The notes: generated by a model not told the origin, from the sequence alone. Positions 1 through 13,528 are shown, numbered from the stretch's first letter. The stretch is 64,000 bases of DNA from Pomacea canaliculata (GCF_003073045.1 NC_037596.1:12025950-12089949); one strand, 5' to 3'. Made by a program: numbers and translations.

Positions 1-3000
1 AAAAGTGGCTTTGATAAATTTCTCACAAACGTCAAGTAAAATAGGAATTAGACATGTGTACAGTATTAAAGAAGACATTTTTAATTCATATGTTAACATT
101 TCAAATGGAATTTACTGTTTGAAATCTTTTGATTGTAACATACTTTAAGAAAATTATACCTCAGAAAATAATTTGTCACTTTATCAATAATAATATAATT
201 TGTAAAGCACTTCTCCCTGTTTGGAGTTGAGCTCAATTTGTCACCCTCAGTTCATCATACATGTGACACTCTCCCTGGGCCTCACCTGCTGCTAAGGCCA
301 CCTTTGAAAGTATGCACACCTTTTTCTTCTATTTACCTGCATCCAATTTTATGTCAGTTTAGTCCCTTTATATGAAAAAACTGTTTCATTTTAAGTTTTT
401 CTTTGGAAACTTTTAAAGTTTTGACATTAATTTTTTTCTCATTACTTCAAAGTTGTGTATAGTAACAGTTACACCAATTACCTCCCTTTAACTATTGGTG
501 AACATCTTTGGTTCTTATATCACCATGTATCATGTGGACAATAGGAACTAAATGAGTAATGTGGAAAATAAAATAATGGAGTGAAACGAAGAAGGATTGA
601 GCAACTGAATTTTAAAACATTATACAAAGTAAAATCTAAGTGGAGTGAAGGTAAAGATGATAGATATTCATATGAAATGAATGTGAATATATCTTGCACA
701 AGCCTGTCAGTAGTGTATGACACACACACTCTTTCTCTCAAAAGTTAACATATTATATACCTAGCTACACTCGGCCCTATGCTACTCAATGAGTAACAAG
801 GAATAAACTAAATACACCTACACACATGCACACACATTTACTTACAAATTTATGTTTAAGATGGGAAAGAGATGTGCTTACATGATGGAATTGGGTGGGT
901 GACAGAGGGTACACAAATCTAGCCTAAGGAATTATTAAAGTATGGTGTACAATGATGTCAGCATGGCTACGACAGTACTCCCACACAGTGTATCATCCTT
1001 TCCACCACCATAAAAAAATTAGGTCTATTAGTTTATAATTTGTGCATTAGTGCATGTGCGTGTGTGTGTGTGTCAAAAACAAGTACCTGCTAAAGAGAAC
1101 CTTACACAAAATAAGAAATGCTGCTGCTAAAAATGATGATGATGATATGGAAAATATATATAAATATATAATTTAGAGACATATGTATAAATTGACAATC
1201 TTTTAACAATTTACAATTTTATTTGTATAATTATGACAGAAATTATTCAACAAGATCTTAAGCAGGTTTCATAGTTCAGAACCTCTAACCATCAAAATTT
1301 TGTTCTAATAAAAAGATCCAATTCATGAAGAAAACAATTTATACTTAAAATAAAGCAGACTTGGGTATGTGGAATCATAGCACCTCAACAAAACATCTCT
1401 AATCTTGAGGGCTATATATTCGTCACAGCAGAGGAATCATGGTGTACAAAGTGCCAAGAGGTCAGCTAAATTTATTCAATGAAAAATAGTAATTGCATGT
1501 ATAACCTACACCTTTAGATATTACATAAAAATAGTAAAGATACAGAGACACCCAATGGTTGTCAAATGACATTTAAAGGTGAGTTTGACAAGGCAATTTC
1601 AGACATAAGTGGGGAAAAAATTATTAGATGATGAAAATACAGTATGATACTTTGCGTAGCCCTGGCTGATATATTAGACACAGTAACAAGAATATCACCT
1701 TCTGACAGGATAAAGGAATGATAATTTGAGGCTTACATTGAACAGCAATAATTGGGATCTATAGTTGGGAGCAGAACTGATGTTCCTAAGACATGTGACT
1801 AAGCATGATGACCTAGCTTGTAGAGTGGCGATAAATGTGTGGGCATGTGTGTATATACACGTGTGTGTGTGTGTGCTTGCACGTGCAGTTTTCTTTCAGG
1901 AACTTATTTTTGTGTCTAGTGTCTTCTCAGTGCAACACATTCACCCACAAATAGCCTACATTAAATAACATTATTCTATAAAAGTATATGTTACTTCTAA
2001 TCTGTTTCTGTTTAATATTAACTCTGAAAATATTTGATTGTCTCCACCTTGTTTAATACTTATTCTCTTTTACAGAGAAATGAATTATTATCACTTACAA
2101 AACTCTTCTCACATATGATTATCACGACACGATAGGTGGCATCTTTCGACAGTGTATGCTGATTGCAGGTTTGTTTAAGTCCTTTGCTTGACCATGTTCA
2201 TGGAAGATTATCACTGAACGTTCATCAAACTCAGCCCATAGATGAAGGGTTAGAAACTGCACACATAATTCCATTCCAAATAACCAAACACTACAGTCCT
2301 GTCCACGTTTATCTGGAATAGTGCAAACACAATAATATTATTATTACTTTAACAGGCATCAGGTATGACTGTCTAAGCAATTAATACATTTGTAAAAGAA
2401 TTAAAAAATGCATACACTTATATCACCATTTTCTCTACTTACTATCAGAAACCAATGCAGCACAAATCTGCAATCAACTAAAACATATTTTTATTACATA
2501 AAACTTTAGGGTTTGTCAGATTTGAAAAAAAAAATGAGCCATGAAATCTGTAAAGGCAAGTACATTTGGGGATTCTGTCCCTATGATTACTTTGGTCAGA
2601 ACAGCTTCCACAGCTGGATCACTTGCTGAGGATTAGATATTCTTGTGTAAATCCTTTTTCTGAAACAAATGTTACATGTACATGAATAATAAAGCTTATA
2701 TAACATAAACAGACTTTCAGAAACAATGATTGCAGGTACATTTGTGTATGTGTGTTTGTTTGTATTATTTGCATCTTAATGAAGTCATTTTTGTGATTGT
2801 GTTTTTAAAAGCTTATCATGTAATGCTCATTAAGTTCAACACTTAGACATTGAGCACTTAGTCTCACTCCAAATAATCAAACACTATGGTCCTGTCTAGG
2901 TTTATCTGGTACAGTGGAAACATAATAATGATAATGCCTATATGAGCATACTACATTTGCTTTTTAGCAGCAAATAGTATTGAGACATTTGTAGATATTG

Positions 3001-3826
3001 AATCTGTGTATGCATGAATGTCGAAGTGAGTGAATGAATAAGTAGATCTTGAGTAAATTAATTGAACTGACCCAAAATAGAAATAAAATTTATTGACATT
3101 CAATACTTCACTACATAAAAAGAACAAGTTTCTAACAGAGGTTGTTTTGCCATACAATGGGAGGAAATTGGGATGTTATTTATTTAGTTGGTATTTTCTT
3201 ATATTCATAAGAGAGATTAGTACATGTTCCTGCCAAGCAGTGTATTTCTGTTGCTGTATTTTAATGCTTTCTGCAACTTTGCCTCATGAGACCAGCATCA
3301 TACAGACACAGGAAGTTGCTGTAACCTTTGGTACTTGTAGCCGGAAGATTTGAGATGAATAAGGTTCATTGTTCATTCCTCTACAAGTGAAGTCTGCAGA
3401 GCTATTTATGACGAATCTGAATAGGAAGGTCCCGAATACTTTTAAATAAAATTTACTGAAAGATCAGGGGATTATACAGGAAGGCTGCTGGCCGCAAGTC
3501 CGGCTGTAAGTCTTATGTAGTTTTATCAGAGACTTACAGGTCTTATACAACTTGAAAATAGGATAAAGCTCACCATGGACACTGCGGCTATGGCTGCAGT
3601 TTGTGGCTTCAGCAACAGGAGTGTCACTGTCTGAGAAAGACTTAACAATCATTTAATTGTTACCATTTAATTATAATATAACGAGCATCCTCTAAAAATT
3701 ATTGTTCCATACCTCAAAATGAGTGTTAGCATTGGAAAAATTTCTGATACTAGTATTTTTCAGAATATAGATATTTATTATTAATAATTACTTTTACAGT
3801 TTCCCTCTGAAACAAGATAGCAAAAG
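1..3826. repeat. Segmental duplication, left copy (non-coding)
   Basis: This AT-rich stretch is paralogous, in the same orientation and order, to about 50355-62445. Clear matches are 'aaataatttgtcacttta' near 169 and 50517, 'catgtatcatgtggacaata' near 523 and 51300, 'taaaatttattgacattcaata' style sequence near 3085 and 61765, and 'ccggaagatttgagatgaa' near 3341 and 62002. Similarity fades after about 3826/62445; the left edge lies outside the window. I see no convincing gene in it. It also contains a diverged internal repeat of about 600 bp (2271-2335 against 2866-2930, 'ccaaataaycaaacacta'). It lies 3' of gene A, so it looks like duplicated intergenic sequence carried along with receptor genes. 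Confidence 0.8.
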
Positions 3827-5440
3827 CTGTTTTTGACTGTCAGTTGGCGGTACTACATGCTGACAGTGAACGACTTTCATAGTTTTGCCTCCTCAGTCTC
3901 TTTTTGAGGGGACAACTGCCCCACCTTGCGTTTCAAGCTGAATCCCCATTTGTTTTGTGGGTTATTTGGTTCCTCTCCCACTTCAATACTTCCTTCCCAC
4001 AAGACATAGTCAATCCTACCAAGATATTGGACTTATAGGAAATTAGGAAAATGTTACGATTCAGCCAAATACTAAGAATATGAATGTCGAAATTCTAAGG
4101 ATAGCTTTCAGCTGTTGTAGGTTAGCAAATGTGATTATTTCAGCTATACAACTGCCAGACACTTTTGGTTCTTATTTACCTGACCCTTTAAAAAAATCCA
4201 AGAAATAATGTATTTTTTCCAGAGAGCCAAAAAAAAATTTAATTCAATTGATAATAATAATAAATATTTTAAACGAGGCTGTTAAGTAAATGTAAACAGG
4301 TAAAGAAAACATACAGAACAATCCAGGGCAAGGATCAGGCTAAGCTAAAGAGACTGGCAGTTTGAGAACAGCAGCCACACTCATTGAGAAGGTATAACTG
4401 GTAAAACCGCAAGGACTTGATAACGATTTTGAGAGAACACAGAATGAACGTGCATCATGAATTCAACATGCAGAACCCTATTTTGCTTAGTTTTCGTGAA
4501 AGATTTGTACGGAAAGGAAAGAAAGCAATAAGTTTTGTGGGTTAAACAAGCTTGTGCAATCATATAAAGTATCAATACAAATAGAGATATTAATAAAGGA
4601 TAATCAAACTGTCATTTCTATCTCCATGTTTCAAGGATCACAATAGAGACAAGAATTGATTTTTTCAAACAAATACTATAAAGTGGACTGCTAAAATCTA
4701 ATTTATTAATCAATAAAACAAATAGTAAATAAGTAATTTTGTTTTTAATAAGAAATGAGTCCCATATGGTGTAAGAGAAAAACTTCAAACTTTTGTAGCA
4801 TGATATTTAAAGAGTTTATATAATTATTTTGTGATAATATTTTGGGAGAAGTACGTAAAGAAAATGTACAGACTGAAGATTTTTCTTTAAGAAAATTTTG
4901 GCACAACACGTGGTCATAAACACAATTTGTAGCAAAAGTAAAGTAATCCTCATAATCAAGCATGTATCTATGTTTTTACATGCAAAACTCTTATAAGGCT
5001 CATACTCCTCATACTCCAGAAAAATTGATGGATGTACATGCACTCATCAATTCAGGGACAACCGCCCCTAAATCACACAAACAACTGCATGCGTGAACTG
5101 CTCAGAGCAGAAGATAAGCGCATAACCAACAGGTAGGTAGGTAAGCTGCATGAAAGAAGGGACTTGTGTTTCAATGGAGATATGTTTACTTACACAGTAT
5201 GTTCAAATCTTACGATAGCAAAGCCGCTTGTTGCATGCTGATTGTTGTTTCCAGATTTCCAGCATCGAGAAAACACTCGGTCACGTGGTTGTGACAACAC
5301 GCGCCGATTCGCGACGCAATCACGTAATGAAGACGTTAATAGTGTAAACGCGAGGTCAAGTCAAGTTTTTTCTTCAAAAGTGCAAAGATAGAAATCTGTT
5401 TCCTAACGTACATAAAAAGTGACTGTAAACACACAACACA
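3827..5440. other. Intergenic, with a CpG-richer block near 5210-5360
   Basis: Mostly AT-rich with no convincing gene apart from the tentative exon at 3877-4031. At about 5265-5340 base composition changes: several CG dinucleotides, a CACGTG E-box (in 'ggtcacgtggttgtg') and 'cacgtaatgaagacg'. On the minus strand this block runs into a possible splice donor (GTAAGATT near 5216), so it could be a promoter or first non-coding exon reading left. That is inference only. Confidence 0.3.
3877..4031 (-). CDS. Candidate terminal coding exon (tyrosine-containing tail), uncertain
   Basis: On the minus strand an AG acceptor (TTTCCTATAAG) is followed by a 51-codon open frame entered in phase 1 and ending in TGA. 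It begins QYLGRIDYVLWEG, is rich in Glu, Lys and Asn, and has no hydrophobic segment. The entry phase matches the phase-1 exit of gene A's transmembrane exon (6065), so it could be an alternative cytoplasmic tail of gene A. Gene A already has a nearer terminal exon with a poly(A) signal, and an open frame of this length can arise by chance. It sits at the edge of the duplicated block, and the other copy does not preserve it. No family is recognised. Confidence 0.22.
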
Positions 5441-5457
5441 AACCCAAGCTCGCAGAG

Positions 5458-5463
5458 TTTTAT
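5458..5463 (-). promoter_or_regulatory. Poly(A) signal AATAAA of gene A
   Basis: On the minus strand AATAAA lies about 330 nt past the gene A stop. It is followed by CTCTGCGAG and then a GT-rich stretch (GGGTTTGTGTTGTGTG), a typical cleavage and downstream-element arrangement. This supports 5793 as the end of the gene A coding region. Confidence 0.65.
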
Positions 5464-5792
5464 TTCGCATCCAAGTACAAATAATTGTCAGGGCTGTACA
5501 CTATACTTTCAACACAAGCAAGCTGCTCCAAAGGGTAGAAGTGCAAACTATACAGACCAAGAGTAAAATAAATGCTAACAAAACCAGACACGGCATTTCG
5601 AACACGATGGGGTAGATCACAACGAAACTGTATAGCAAAATATCACAGGATGCAATTCACAAGAAGCCAAAAGAAGAAACTTGGGATTCACGCATGAAAT
5701 ATTATCTATGAGGTAGGATAAAAGATATTCTTAGACACATAAACAACATCTAAATGTTAGACCAGCTCAGTTTTGTCTTGATATTCGAAAAT

Positions 5793-8700
5793 TTAGGCAG
5801 TTGACGGTGCTGAACCGACTAAAAATGTAATCAGCCATTAGCATTTTCTGTCTTTCTTCAAAACGCTTTCTCGATATACTTTTTTTTCTAATAATACAAC
5901 GACGCAAAGACCCGGGGTAAAGAACCAAAACAAAATAATGAAATGATGGATGGTAATTAATGTTTAAACGTATTAAAAAGTTTATATGAACTTTATAAGT
6001 TTATATGACAACTTCCATGATAAGTATAAATAGTAGACCGCAATCTTATATAACATAAACTTACCGTTTGTATGTTCTCTGGTCCTTATTTTAATACAAA
6101 CGACGACATTGAAGATAACAGCGACAAGCAAGATCCCACCACACGAGAGGCCGATTGCTAGTACACCGACTGACTCTACACACTGGGTTGTTGTCTCAGA
6201 CACTGACTCTACACTTGGGGCTGTTGTCTCAGACACTGTAAATTAAGGAAAGATTCTGGTTTACACAGTCTAGGTAAGGTTTAGCCTACCATGTGAGATT
6301 TTGTGTTATCAGAGAAATGACGGCTTACCATCACAAACTAGATGACTATTGTACAGAGATCCATAGTTAATAATACTACAAACAGTTATTCATATTACCT
6401 GCAGTCATATTAATGAAACATTTTATAAGCTTTTTAAAAGATGTAATAAGATTTACATTGATATAATAATATAAACCTTTATTCTAAAACAGCAACATTC
6501 ACTTAAGACTAAAATGATTTATTGTATTTTACATTTGGTATACCAACAACAGTGTGAACGTAACCAATAAACATGTTGACACAATTCGTATTTTCTACTG
6601 TGTTTTCGGTTTATGGTAATAAAGATGAGTTGACATACGTACTAGAATATTCAGTGATGTTCACTGTTGTAATGTCATAACCTATTTCATTGCCAAGAGT
6701 TATTTTCCAGATTCCTTGGTAAATGTTTTCTTCCGGATGAAGCTTCAACACCAGATTAGGAGGCTCTCCACTCAGGTTGCATTTCACCTTCGGTATGAAT
6801 GTATCCTGTGATGGGGTCGGTGTCAAGGAACATTTATTGAATATTGTTGTGTGTGCTTTTACACGAAATGTTACTTTCTCCAATTGTAAAGATACAAGTG
6901 TGACAGGACCGTCAACAAACTGAGGAGCACCTGCAAACATCAGGAACAAAAGTTACAAATTAAAAAACAGACTAGGTTGTCTTTTATTAAATAAAAAGAC
7001 GTTTCGTTAAAACATACAGATGGGATAAAAAAATAAGGGTTTCAAGTAGAGATAATGTTTTTATAAATAGATGCAAGAATCTTGATATCCTTGGATAAAA
7101 TAAGTCTAAATTAAACTCGTTGACTATCCGTGATAAAAACAGTACCTCAAAAAAAAAAAACCACACACACACTACACAAACAATAACCTTCAGCATAATC
7201 TGCCAGTTCCTGGGTTTGGGGTTTCAAGGACAGAAAAAGTTTACTGAACAAAATCAAACGAAGACTCGATTCAAAAACATTTAAGAAATCAACTGCTTCT
7301 ACTCCCCATCTTTATCGTGAAACAAACACAGTGCACAAGGCTCGTAGGGAACAACATTCAAATAAAAGCATATGATTGTCCACAAAATTTCACATTCACC
7401 AGACACAAATATACACAGCAACACAATTGACTGGTCAGGCGCAAACAAATATCGCAGGGGAACAAACATATTGTGTTGGGGGAGAGGATGTTGTTCTCCA
7501 TGCCCGCTGCTGATGTTCTGTCTGCTTTGGTCTAGGAGCAAAAAGAATCGCAAGGACCACGTGACAGAGACTCGAGGTTCACTTGACAAAAAGATATGTT
7601 TATCCCAGTCCTATCCCCGTGTTACCACTTCGCTTTGATGGGCGCAGCAAGAGGCGGGTCCCCCCCTTCAGCTCTCACCTCTCTCGTAGTTACCACTGAT
7701 CAGATTACTCCACTTCCCAGTCTCTCATTAACATCCCCACCTCTGTAAATTATCTCCCTAGCGGTTTACTTACATCTCACAAGAAAGGACACCGATCTAT
7801 TTATTTCCGACCCGCTTCCTTCACAACGAACTGTCGGCCAGTCGTCTTGACACCTGACTGACAGGGAAACCTTCAGATGCTCTTCACCACTCTTAGTTTG
7901 CATTGCACTTTTGTCCTCTTTATTAGCGATTTCCATTCCATTCATGTTTAAGAGATTAAAGACAGCAGGAGGATTTCCTCTCTTAAAAGAGCAGCAGACG
8001 TTGACTTCACCCTCGTTAATGAGATGAGTACTGTTTACTTCTTGACCGTCTACGGTCAGATTTGTGACCTTGGATGGGTCTGTCGGTAAAAAAAAAAATG
8101 CACATATAAATTCATTCCCATTCCTTAAGCAACTCTTTACTAAACAGAAACTTAAATAATACTATTTACTTACTCTCTTCCATTATTTGTTTATTTAGTT
8201 GTGCTTGCTTATTAACTCAGGCTTTGATTATTTATATTTACTGTATGATGCTTATTGTGTTCTGTTATTTTATACTTTTTATACATTGGATATGCCACTT
8301 GTGTTTCTAGTAGTTATATTTTATTGTCTTTTAAATTCCTTTTTATAAAAGAAAATTTCTTTTTTAATTCCATAACGTTAGAAGGATTCAAATTTTAGTT
8401 GCGTGTTTTGTTTCTCCTGTAGCCAACGACTGTTTCCTTTCTCACACATTCCACTTAACATTTTATTTGTTTGTGAAGACAAACCAACCCCATCAAGTGT
8501 CACTCTACAGCCATTATCAGATTTGTACTTACTAACATTCTGGCATGCTTTAACAAACGATCGGTTGATGTCTTTGTCTTTTAAAGTTGCACAACTTGAT
8601 TGTGTCTGATCGAATCAATCGTGAACAAACTGTTGTTTTACTCACAATCACCCAATGTGTTGTGGTCACATCAAGCAGTCTTAGTAACAATAACGAGCAA

Positions 8701-9514
8701 TAATACAATACTTGAGATGCTATGTTTGTAACTCTAATTACTTACATATCACATCAATGGGTATCAGCAGCACTGTCTGTCTGTGTAGAGTTTTATTCAT
8801 AATGTCGAGATATATAGCAGTGATGGACCGAGTGAGCAGCTGTGAAATCTTCATCTCCCAGGTCCTCACGGAGCTGATGAAGTAGCGACGCTCTGCTACA
8901 CACAGTGTGTCATCTCCGACATTAGCATATTTCACAGTGAAGTCCTGAGACTGCTTTGGCCTTATAAATATGCACAGAAGTGATCTTTTGTTATTTTGGC
9001 ACACTTCAACATAGAGACGTGAGGTGTCTGTAGATACTGAGTTTTCGCTAATATTAAGAAGATAACTAATATTTAAAAAACTTCCTTCGTTTTGAGATAA
9101 CATTTCACTAACGTTCACCTTTCCACCTGAAAATACAGACATAATCGTATTTACAGACATATACAGACATATACTGACTAGCTTTCATTCAGAAACAAAA
9201 CTCAGGTTTGAGAAACTTGTTACAAACGTCACTAAAAAAACGATTTGATTTTATTTTATTGTAAGTAATTGTATGTTATTAGTTTATACTTATTATCAGT
9301 TACATATATAACGTTTTTATGGTAGATAAAGAAAATGTTTTAACATTTATATGTATAAACTGCAATGCCTAGTGTATGATATATGTGCACACAACATATC
9401 AGCGCATTTTTAGTACAAAAAGTTGTGTTACTTACTTGAATTACAAGAAGAGAACGCCAGCTTGTGTAAACTAAATATTATTAGAAAAAAGAAACATTTG
9501 AAAGCTGTCTCCAT
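5793..9514 (-). CDS. Gene A: three-Ig-domain transmembrane receptor, short tail
   Basis: Six exons: 9514-9436 (signal peptide, starts METAFKCFFFLIIFS), 9126-8746 (Ig-like 1), 8079-7774 (Ig2), 6930-6643 (Ig3), 6235-6065 (stalk and TM), 5818-5793 (tail GSAPSTA, stop). All introns are GT-AG and phase 1; the sum is 1251 nt, 416 aa with no stop. Ig2 carries the family signature: Cys, GNPPAVF, then CQDDWPTVRCEG and NRSVSFLVRC. Ig3 has VKAHTT, LSGEPPNL and GNEIG. The TM segment (GVLAIGLSCGGILLVAVIF) is followed by basic KIRTREH. The tail has no tyrosine, so this receptor should not signal through its own ITIM; the Ig domains should be extracellular and N-glycosylated. Splice sites and phase agree with paralogues B, C and D. 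The ligand and precise family name are unknown. Confidence 0.85.
6170..6235 (-). repeat. 33-bp tandem repeat encoding the stalk of gene A
   Basis: Two adjacent 33-nt units (6235-6203 and 6202-6170) differ at only a few positions and encode SETTxxxVESV-like repeats just before the membrane segment. They form a Ser/Thr-rich stalk of the kind often O-glycosylated. Repeats of this length can change stalk length between alleles. Confidence 0.85.
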
Positions 9515-11844
9515 GGCGACACACATCAGGCGGCTGTGTAGACAACAGTGTGAGTGCGATGTGTACATCAAGTGGAGCTGAAGGTTGAGTACATCCTGTA
9601 CTACTTACATATAAACACTCCAAGCTTTCGTCTTCCTTGTACAGTTTAGTACAGTCATAGCTTCTATGTTCTTTGATAAAAATTTCTTATTCCCTAGAGT
9701 TCATGCCAGCGAGATTTTGAAGTCTCGGCTTCGTTTGCTGATGTAGCAAATTGTAATTGCTAAAACCACAAAATATCTGTTTATATTTCTATCTTTTCAT
9801 ATCATTATATCTTTGTGGCCCCTGTCTGCGTTTTATAAAATCAAAATTAAATAAAAAGCACTAATGATTTTCCTTTTTTCTCAGAAAGTTATTTTAATGT
9901 TTATATTATCCACGTGCGTTGTTTCTTCTTACAAAACGCATACTTTTCTTTCAAATGCTCCTTTCTGCCTCAAAAGTCAAAAAGATAACAGATGCCTATA
10001 AAAATTATAGAACACTACTTATGTTATGTACTGTTCACACAAACAACAGTGTTATATATTTTAAGACAAAAGAAACAAGACAGAATTTTCATCCCACGAC
10101 TCCCATCGGGCCTATGAATAATGAATAAAGAACACACAAGTGATTATTCTTCAAGCTGACAGTGTGTGTGTGTGTAGATAATGTGTAGAACGTGCATACA
10201 AGGGAAATAACTTATTTTGAAACTGCGTCTGTGGCCAAAACACTGTTTCATGAGTTGTCTCAGCTTTTCTCTGGGCTTTGTTGAAATTGTTCTACTAGCA
10301 CAAATTAACACAATCATGTTCATTTAGCTCTGGAAATATTTATTGTGCTCGCGTATTTGGATGTATGTAGTTAATGTACTTAAAAATTACATTAAAATAT
10401 CTCAAAAGCTTAAATCTTGGCACTGATGTTGATAGTCCATGAGGTAGTCAGTCAGCCAGGGCAATTAGTTAAGAGTGAATTATTTCAAAGTGTTCTATTT
10501 CTTAAAATGTAATTTGATGTGTCTACAGTTTAGAGACCTAAGTAGAAAATTGAGTAATCGTAAGCTAGTTTAAAACCGTTTTCATTGTTAAAATTTTATT
10601 AATTAGATTTAAGGACACATAAACACATACACAAATCTACAAAACAATACAAATCACTCTCTGTGGAACTGGTAGGTCTCTTACGAGTGAGCCGGCTTAC
10701 TTCAAGTTAGGCTAGAGTGCCAGCTAATCGAAGGATGAGGATGATAAGGAGAACCCATCCCAGTTCTGGTGGACGTCCTGTCCTGTCATCCATGGAAAAT
10801 AAGACTATACTTAGTGTGGTTGCCACCTTGGTGGGCCACTAGACCTGGTTTGCATGTAAGGTCTTGAGGACAAATAAAATACCGTTATAGATGTTCATAT
10901 AGCTTGGTCTGAAAAGTCAACTTTCCACATGAGACTAAGAGGCAGGACTCATTTTCAACACTTTTCGTTGTAGCCTAATAATCGTTTCGCAGAACAACTG
11001 GTCTGGTTCGGCAGTGTCACCGGTACGACACTTTAATGTCGTCCGTGTGGGTACCTTGGACGGTGGTTAAAACTGGTCGGGTAGACAGAGAAATAAAATA
11101 CTTACTGGGTATAATAGACTTGTCATACCATGTAAAACTGACGTGCAGCCGCTCAAGATGTACATACCTAAGAAATGAGCCTGGTGAGCCACTGCATCTA
11201 TCCACTTGTCCACCCTCCCTCGACAACAGGTGCTGAAGGACAAGCTTTACATGGCGCCATTTGATACCAGTGAAGGGATGAATAAATGAATAAATTAGAT
11301 GCTAAAAAGTAGACTGCAAACTAAAGTTAAGAGCCGGACTCATCATCCGTCTCTGAGATTCAAATCTTAACTTCCATGAACATGTTCTGATACTTGTTTC
11401 TCATGGTCCTGATTTCATTAACCTTATGTGATGTGTCCATACGTGAATGATGGTGACTTTGTGATGGACAATTCACGCGCATTAAGCGGCAATAAACTGT
11501 TTATGAAACCGTGTGCTCTAATTTTATTATTCAATGAAACATTAATATATCTTTACCCAGATGCTTTTCAGGAACTAGTGTCTTATCAGAAGTGGAGGTT
11601 CATCATTGTTGCCTGCATTTACTCGCTTTAGGGTCAACTTAGTCCAGACTGGAAAGGTTAGGGCGTGTTTACTTTCTTCAGATCACTGATGGCTGTGTGT
11701 ATGATGTCCCTAGTCAGAGCTTTGCTTCATATTAAACAAGGACATGAGCACATAAACACACACTCACATTAAGGAAGAAGATTGCTTTAAATAATCAGCT
11801 TTTATTTTCTTTCGCCTGCATTTAATGTGTAAATACACTAGCTC
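9515..11844. other. Intergenic between divergent genes A and B
   Basis: A and B point away from each other, so this holds both promoters. I see AT-rich sequence, short GT runs near 10160, and a mildly GC-richer block at 10660-10900. Open frames on both strands near 11017-11236 overlap one another and have no domain. No TATA box is convincing for gene A; 'acatataaacactcc' near 9608 is the nearest candidate. Confidence 0.4.
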
Positions 11845-11851
11845 TGAGTCA
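11845..11851 (+). promoter_or_regulatory. AP-1-like site (TGAGTCA) upstream of gene B
   Basis: A perfect TGAGTCA lies about 30 bp before the gene B start codon. AP-1 sites are common in immune gene promoters, but a 7-mer this close to the ATG may be in the 5' UTR and could be chance. Confidence 0.25.
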
Positions 11852-11880
11852 TCCACACAACTTTTATAGCTAGAGTCAAG

Positions 11881-13493
11881 ATGTCTACACCTCGCTCTGT
11901 GCTAACAAGTGTGTTCACATTGCTTGTGTTTCTTACAGTGGCTTATGGACACCTGGAAAAGTGTGAGTTTATTGTATACTTTTACGTCTGGATACATTTG
12001 CAGGGATTGACACTTTGTAAGACATAAAAGCATACTGAATTATATTTTTTAGATAGAAAACAGTTACTTGTACAGTCAGCCTATTTACCCTGGTAGCGAG
12101 CGGCTATCATGAACTTAACACTGCAATGTCACATATCACCAGATTGATGAGAAAATGCTCTTTCACACTAACCCCATGGAACCACGTGATATTTTGCACC
12201 TGGTTCGAGCTACGCCATTTCAAAGTTGAATTATATTTTGCTTCAAGTTTGGTGTGAGTTTGAACAGTTACATTTTATTAAAATTACACAGAAATGTCCT
12301 CTAATCTTCACTGATTCAATTCAACATGTATATCTCAATATCCATGCGAAATCTTGTAAACGCGAGCTCAAATACCGACCCAACCATCCAAACTTGCCGG
12401 TTTTCGTGAGGGGTAACATTTATTCTCACAAAATACACAGTATCCTCCCAGTCACACAAACCTAAAGCATACTCTGAACACATAAAGAATACTTGTTCTT
12501 TATTGTGATTTAAAGATGATATTTTTGTTCCTGATACTTCATTAAATACTTTGAATTGAAAACGAGCAATTTTTGTGTGATCGTCGACTTTCCACCCGCA
12601 GGAAGGAGTATGTGCCGGTACCCACTTGTCCGACTACGACTGGAAGCACATTAGAAGTAGCTGAACACAAAGATCTAGCAGTTATCTGTATTGATGATAA
12701 CATATTTATAAAGTTGATGGCTACCTATTTATTCTAGATAATTTTACTGTGCGTCCAGTTCCTGGAAAGTTGACATTATTTTCTGGTCGCCAGTATTTTA
12801 CAGGTTAAATTTTGTCGTATAATACCTTCGTTTCTAATTAGTAATATGAATAACATACTTTAACATACTTGACAGTGTACTGCTTCTAATAAACAGTATA
12901 AACAATGAAAGAGCTCTGTCTGAGGTTAATGCAGGATGACTTGCTTTTTCAGGTGCAGTGCTCGAATTTCTTCACCTGACAGAAAATGTTTGTATCAAGC
13001 AAAACGACTTCGTCAACCTGACCTTCTGGCTGAATACTTCAGGCTGTGAGACATCAGACACAGTCTACATACTGTTAGTGAGGGTCAAAACAGACACAAA
13101 CATCGCCGATGACGAAGGACGGTTAGCTGTTATTAACGGCAGGTGTGACGTCATAATTGGACAATTACTCCGCTGTGTCAGTCCAGCTGGTCCCGTGGAG
13201 CTGTACAGGAGAGTGAACAGAGCGCACATACAAATTGAATGGAGATGGTGGTGGAAGGAAAATGGGTCGTTTACCGACAGAAAGAAAATATTAAACATAA
13301 CTGCTTGTGGTTAGTCTACCTTACTACTTTGCGATGTAAAACGCATTTTTGCTGTAAAACATTAAATGGAGACTTCAGAGACATCTATCCACTTCTTCAC
13401 AAGCAAAACATGGAAACAAAACATGATAGAAATGATGATGATGATGATTGATGATGATGATTGATGATGATTGATGATTATGATTGTTGTTGT

Positions 13494-13528
<35 letters not shown>

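Noticed and set aside
7299-7638. Overlapping opposite-strand frames inside a gene A intron
   Set aside because: Intronic, mutually overlapping, no domain and no splice sites in phase.
11017-11236. Mirrored open frames on both strands
   Set aside because: Same bases open on both strands by composition; no conserved features.
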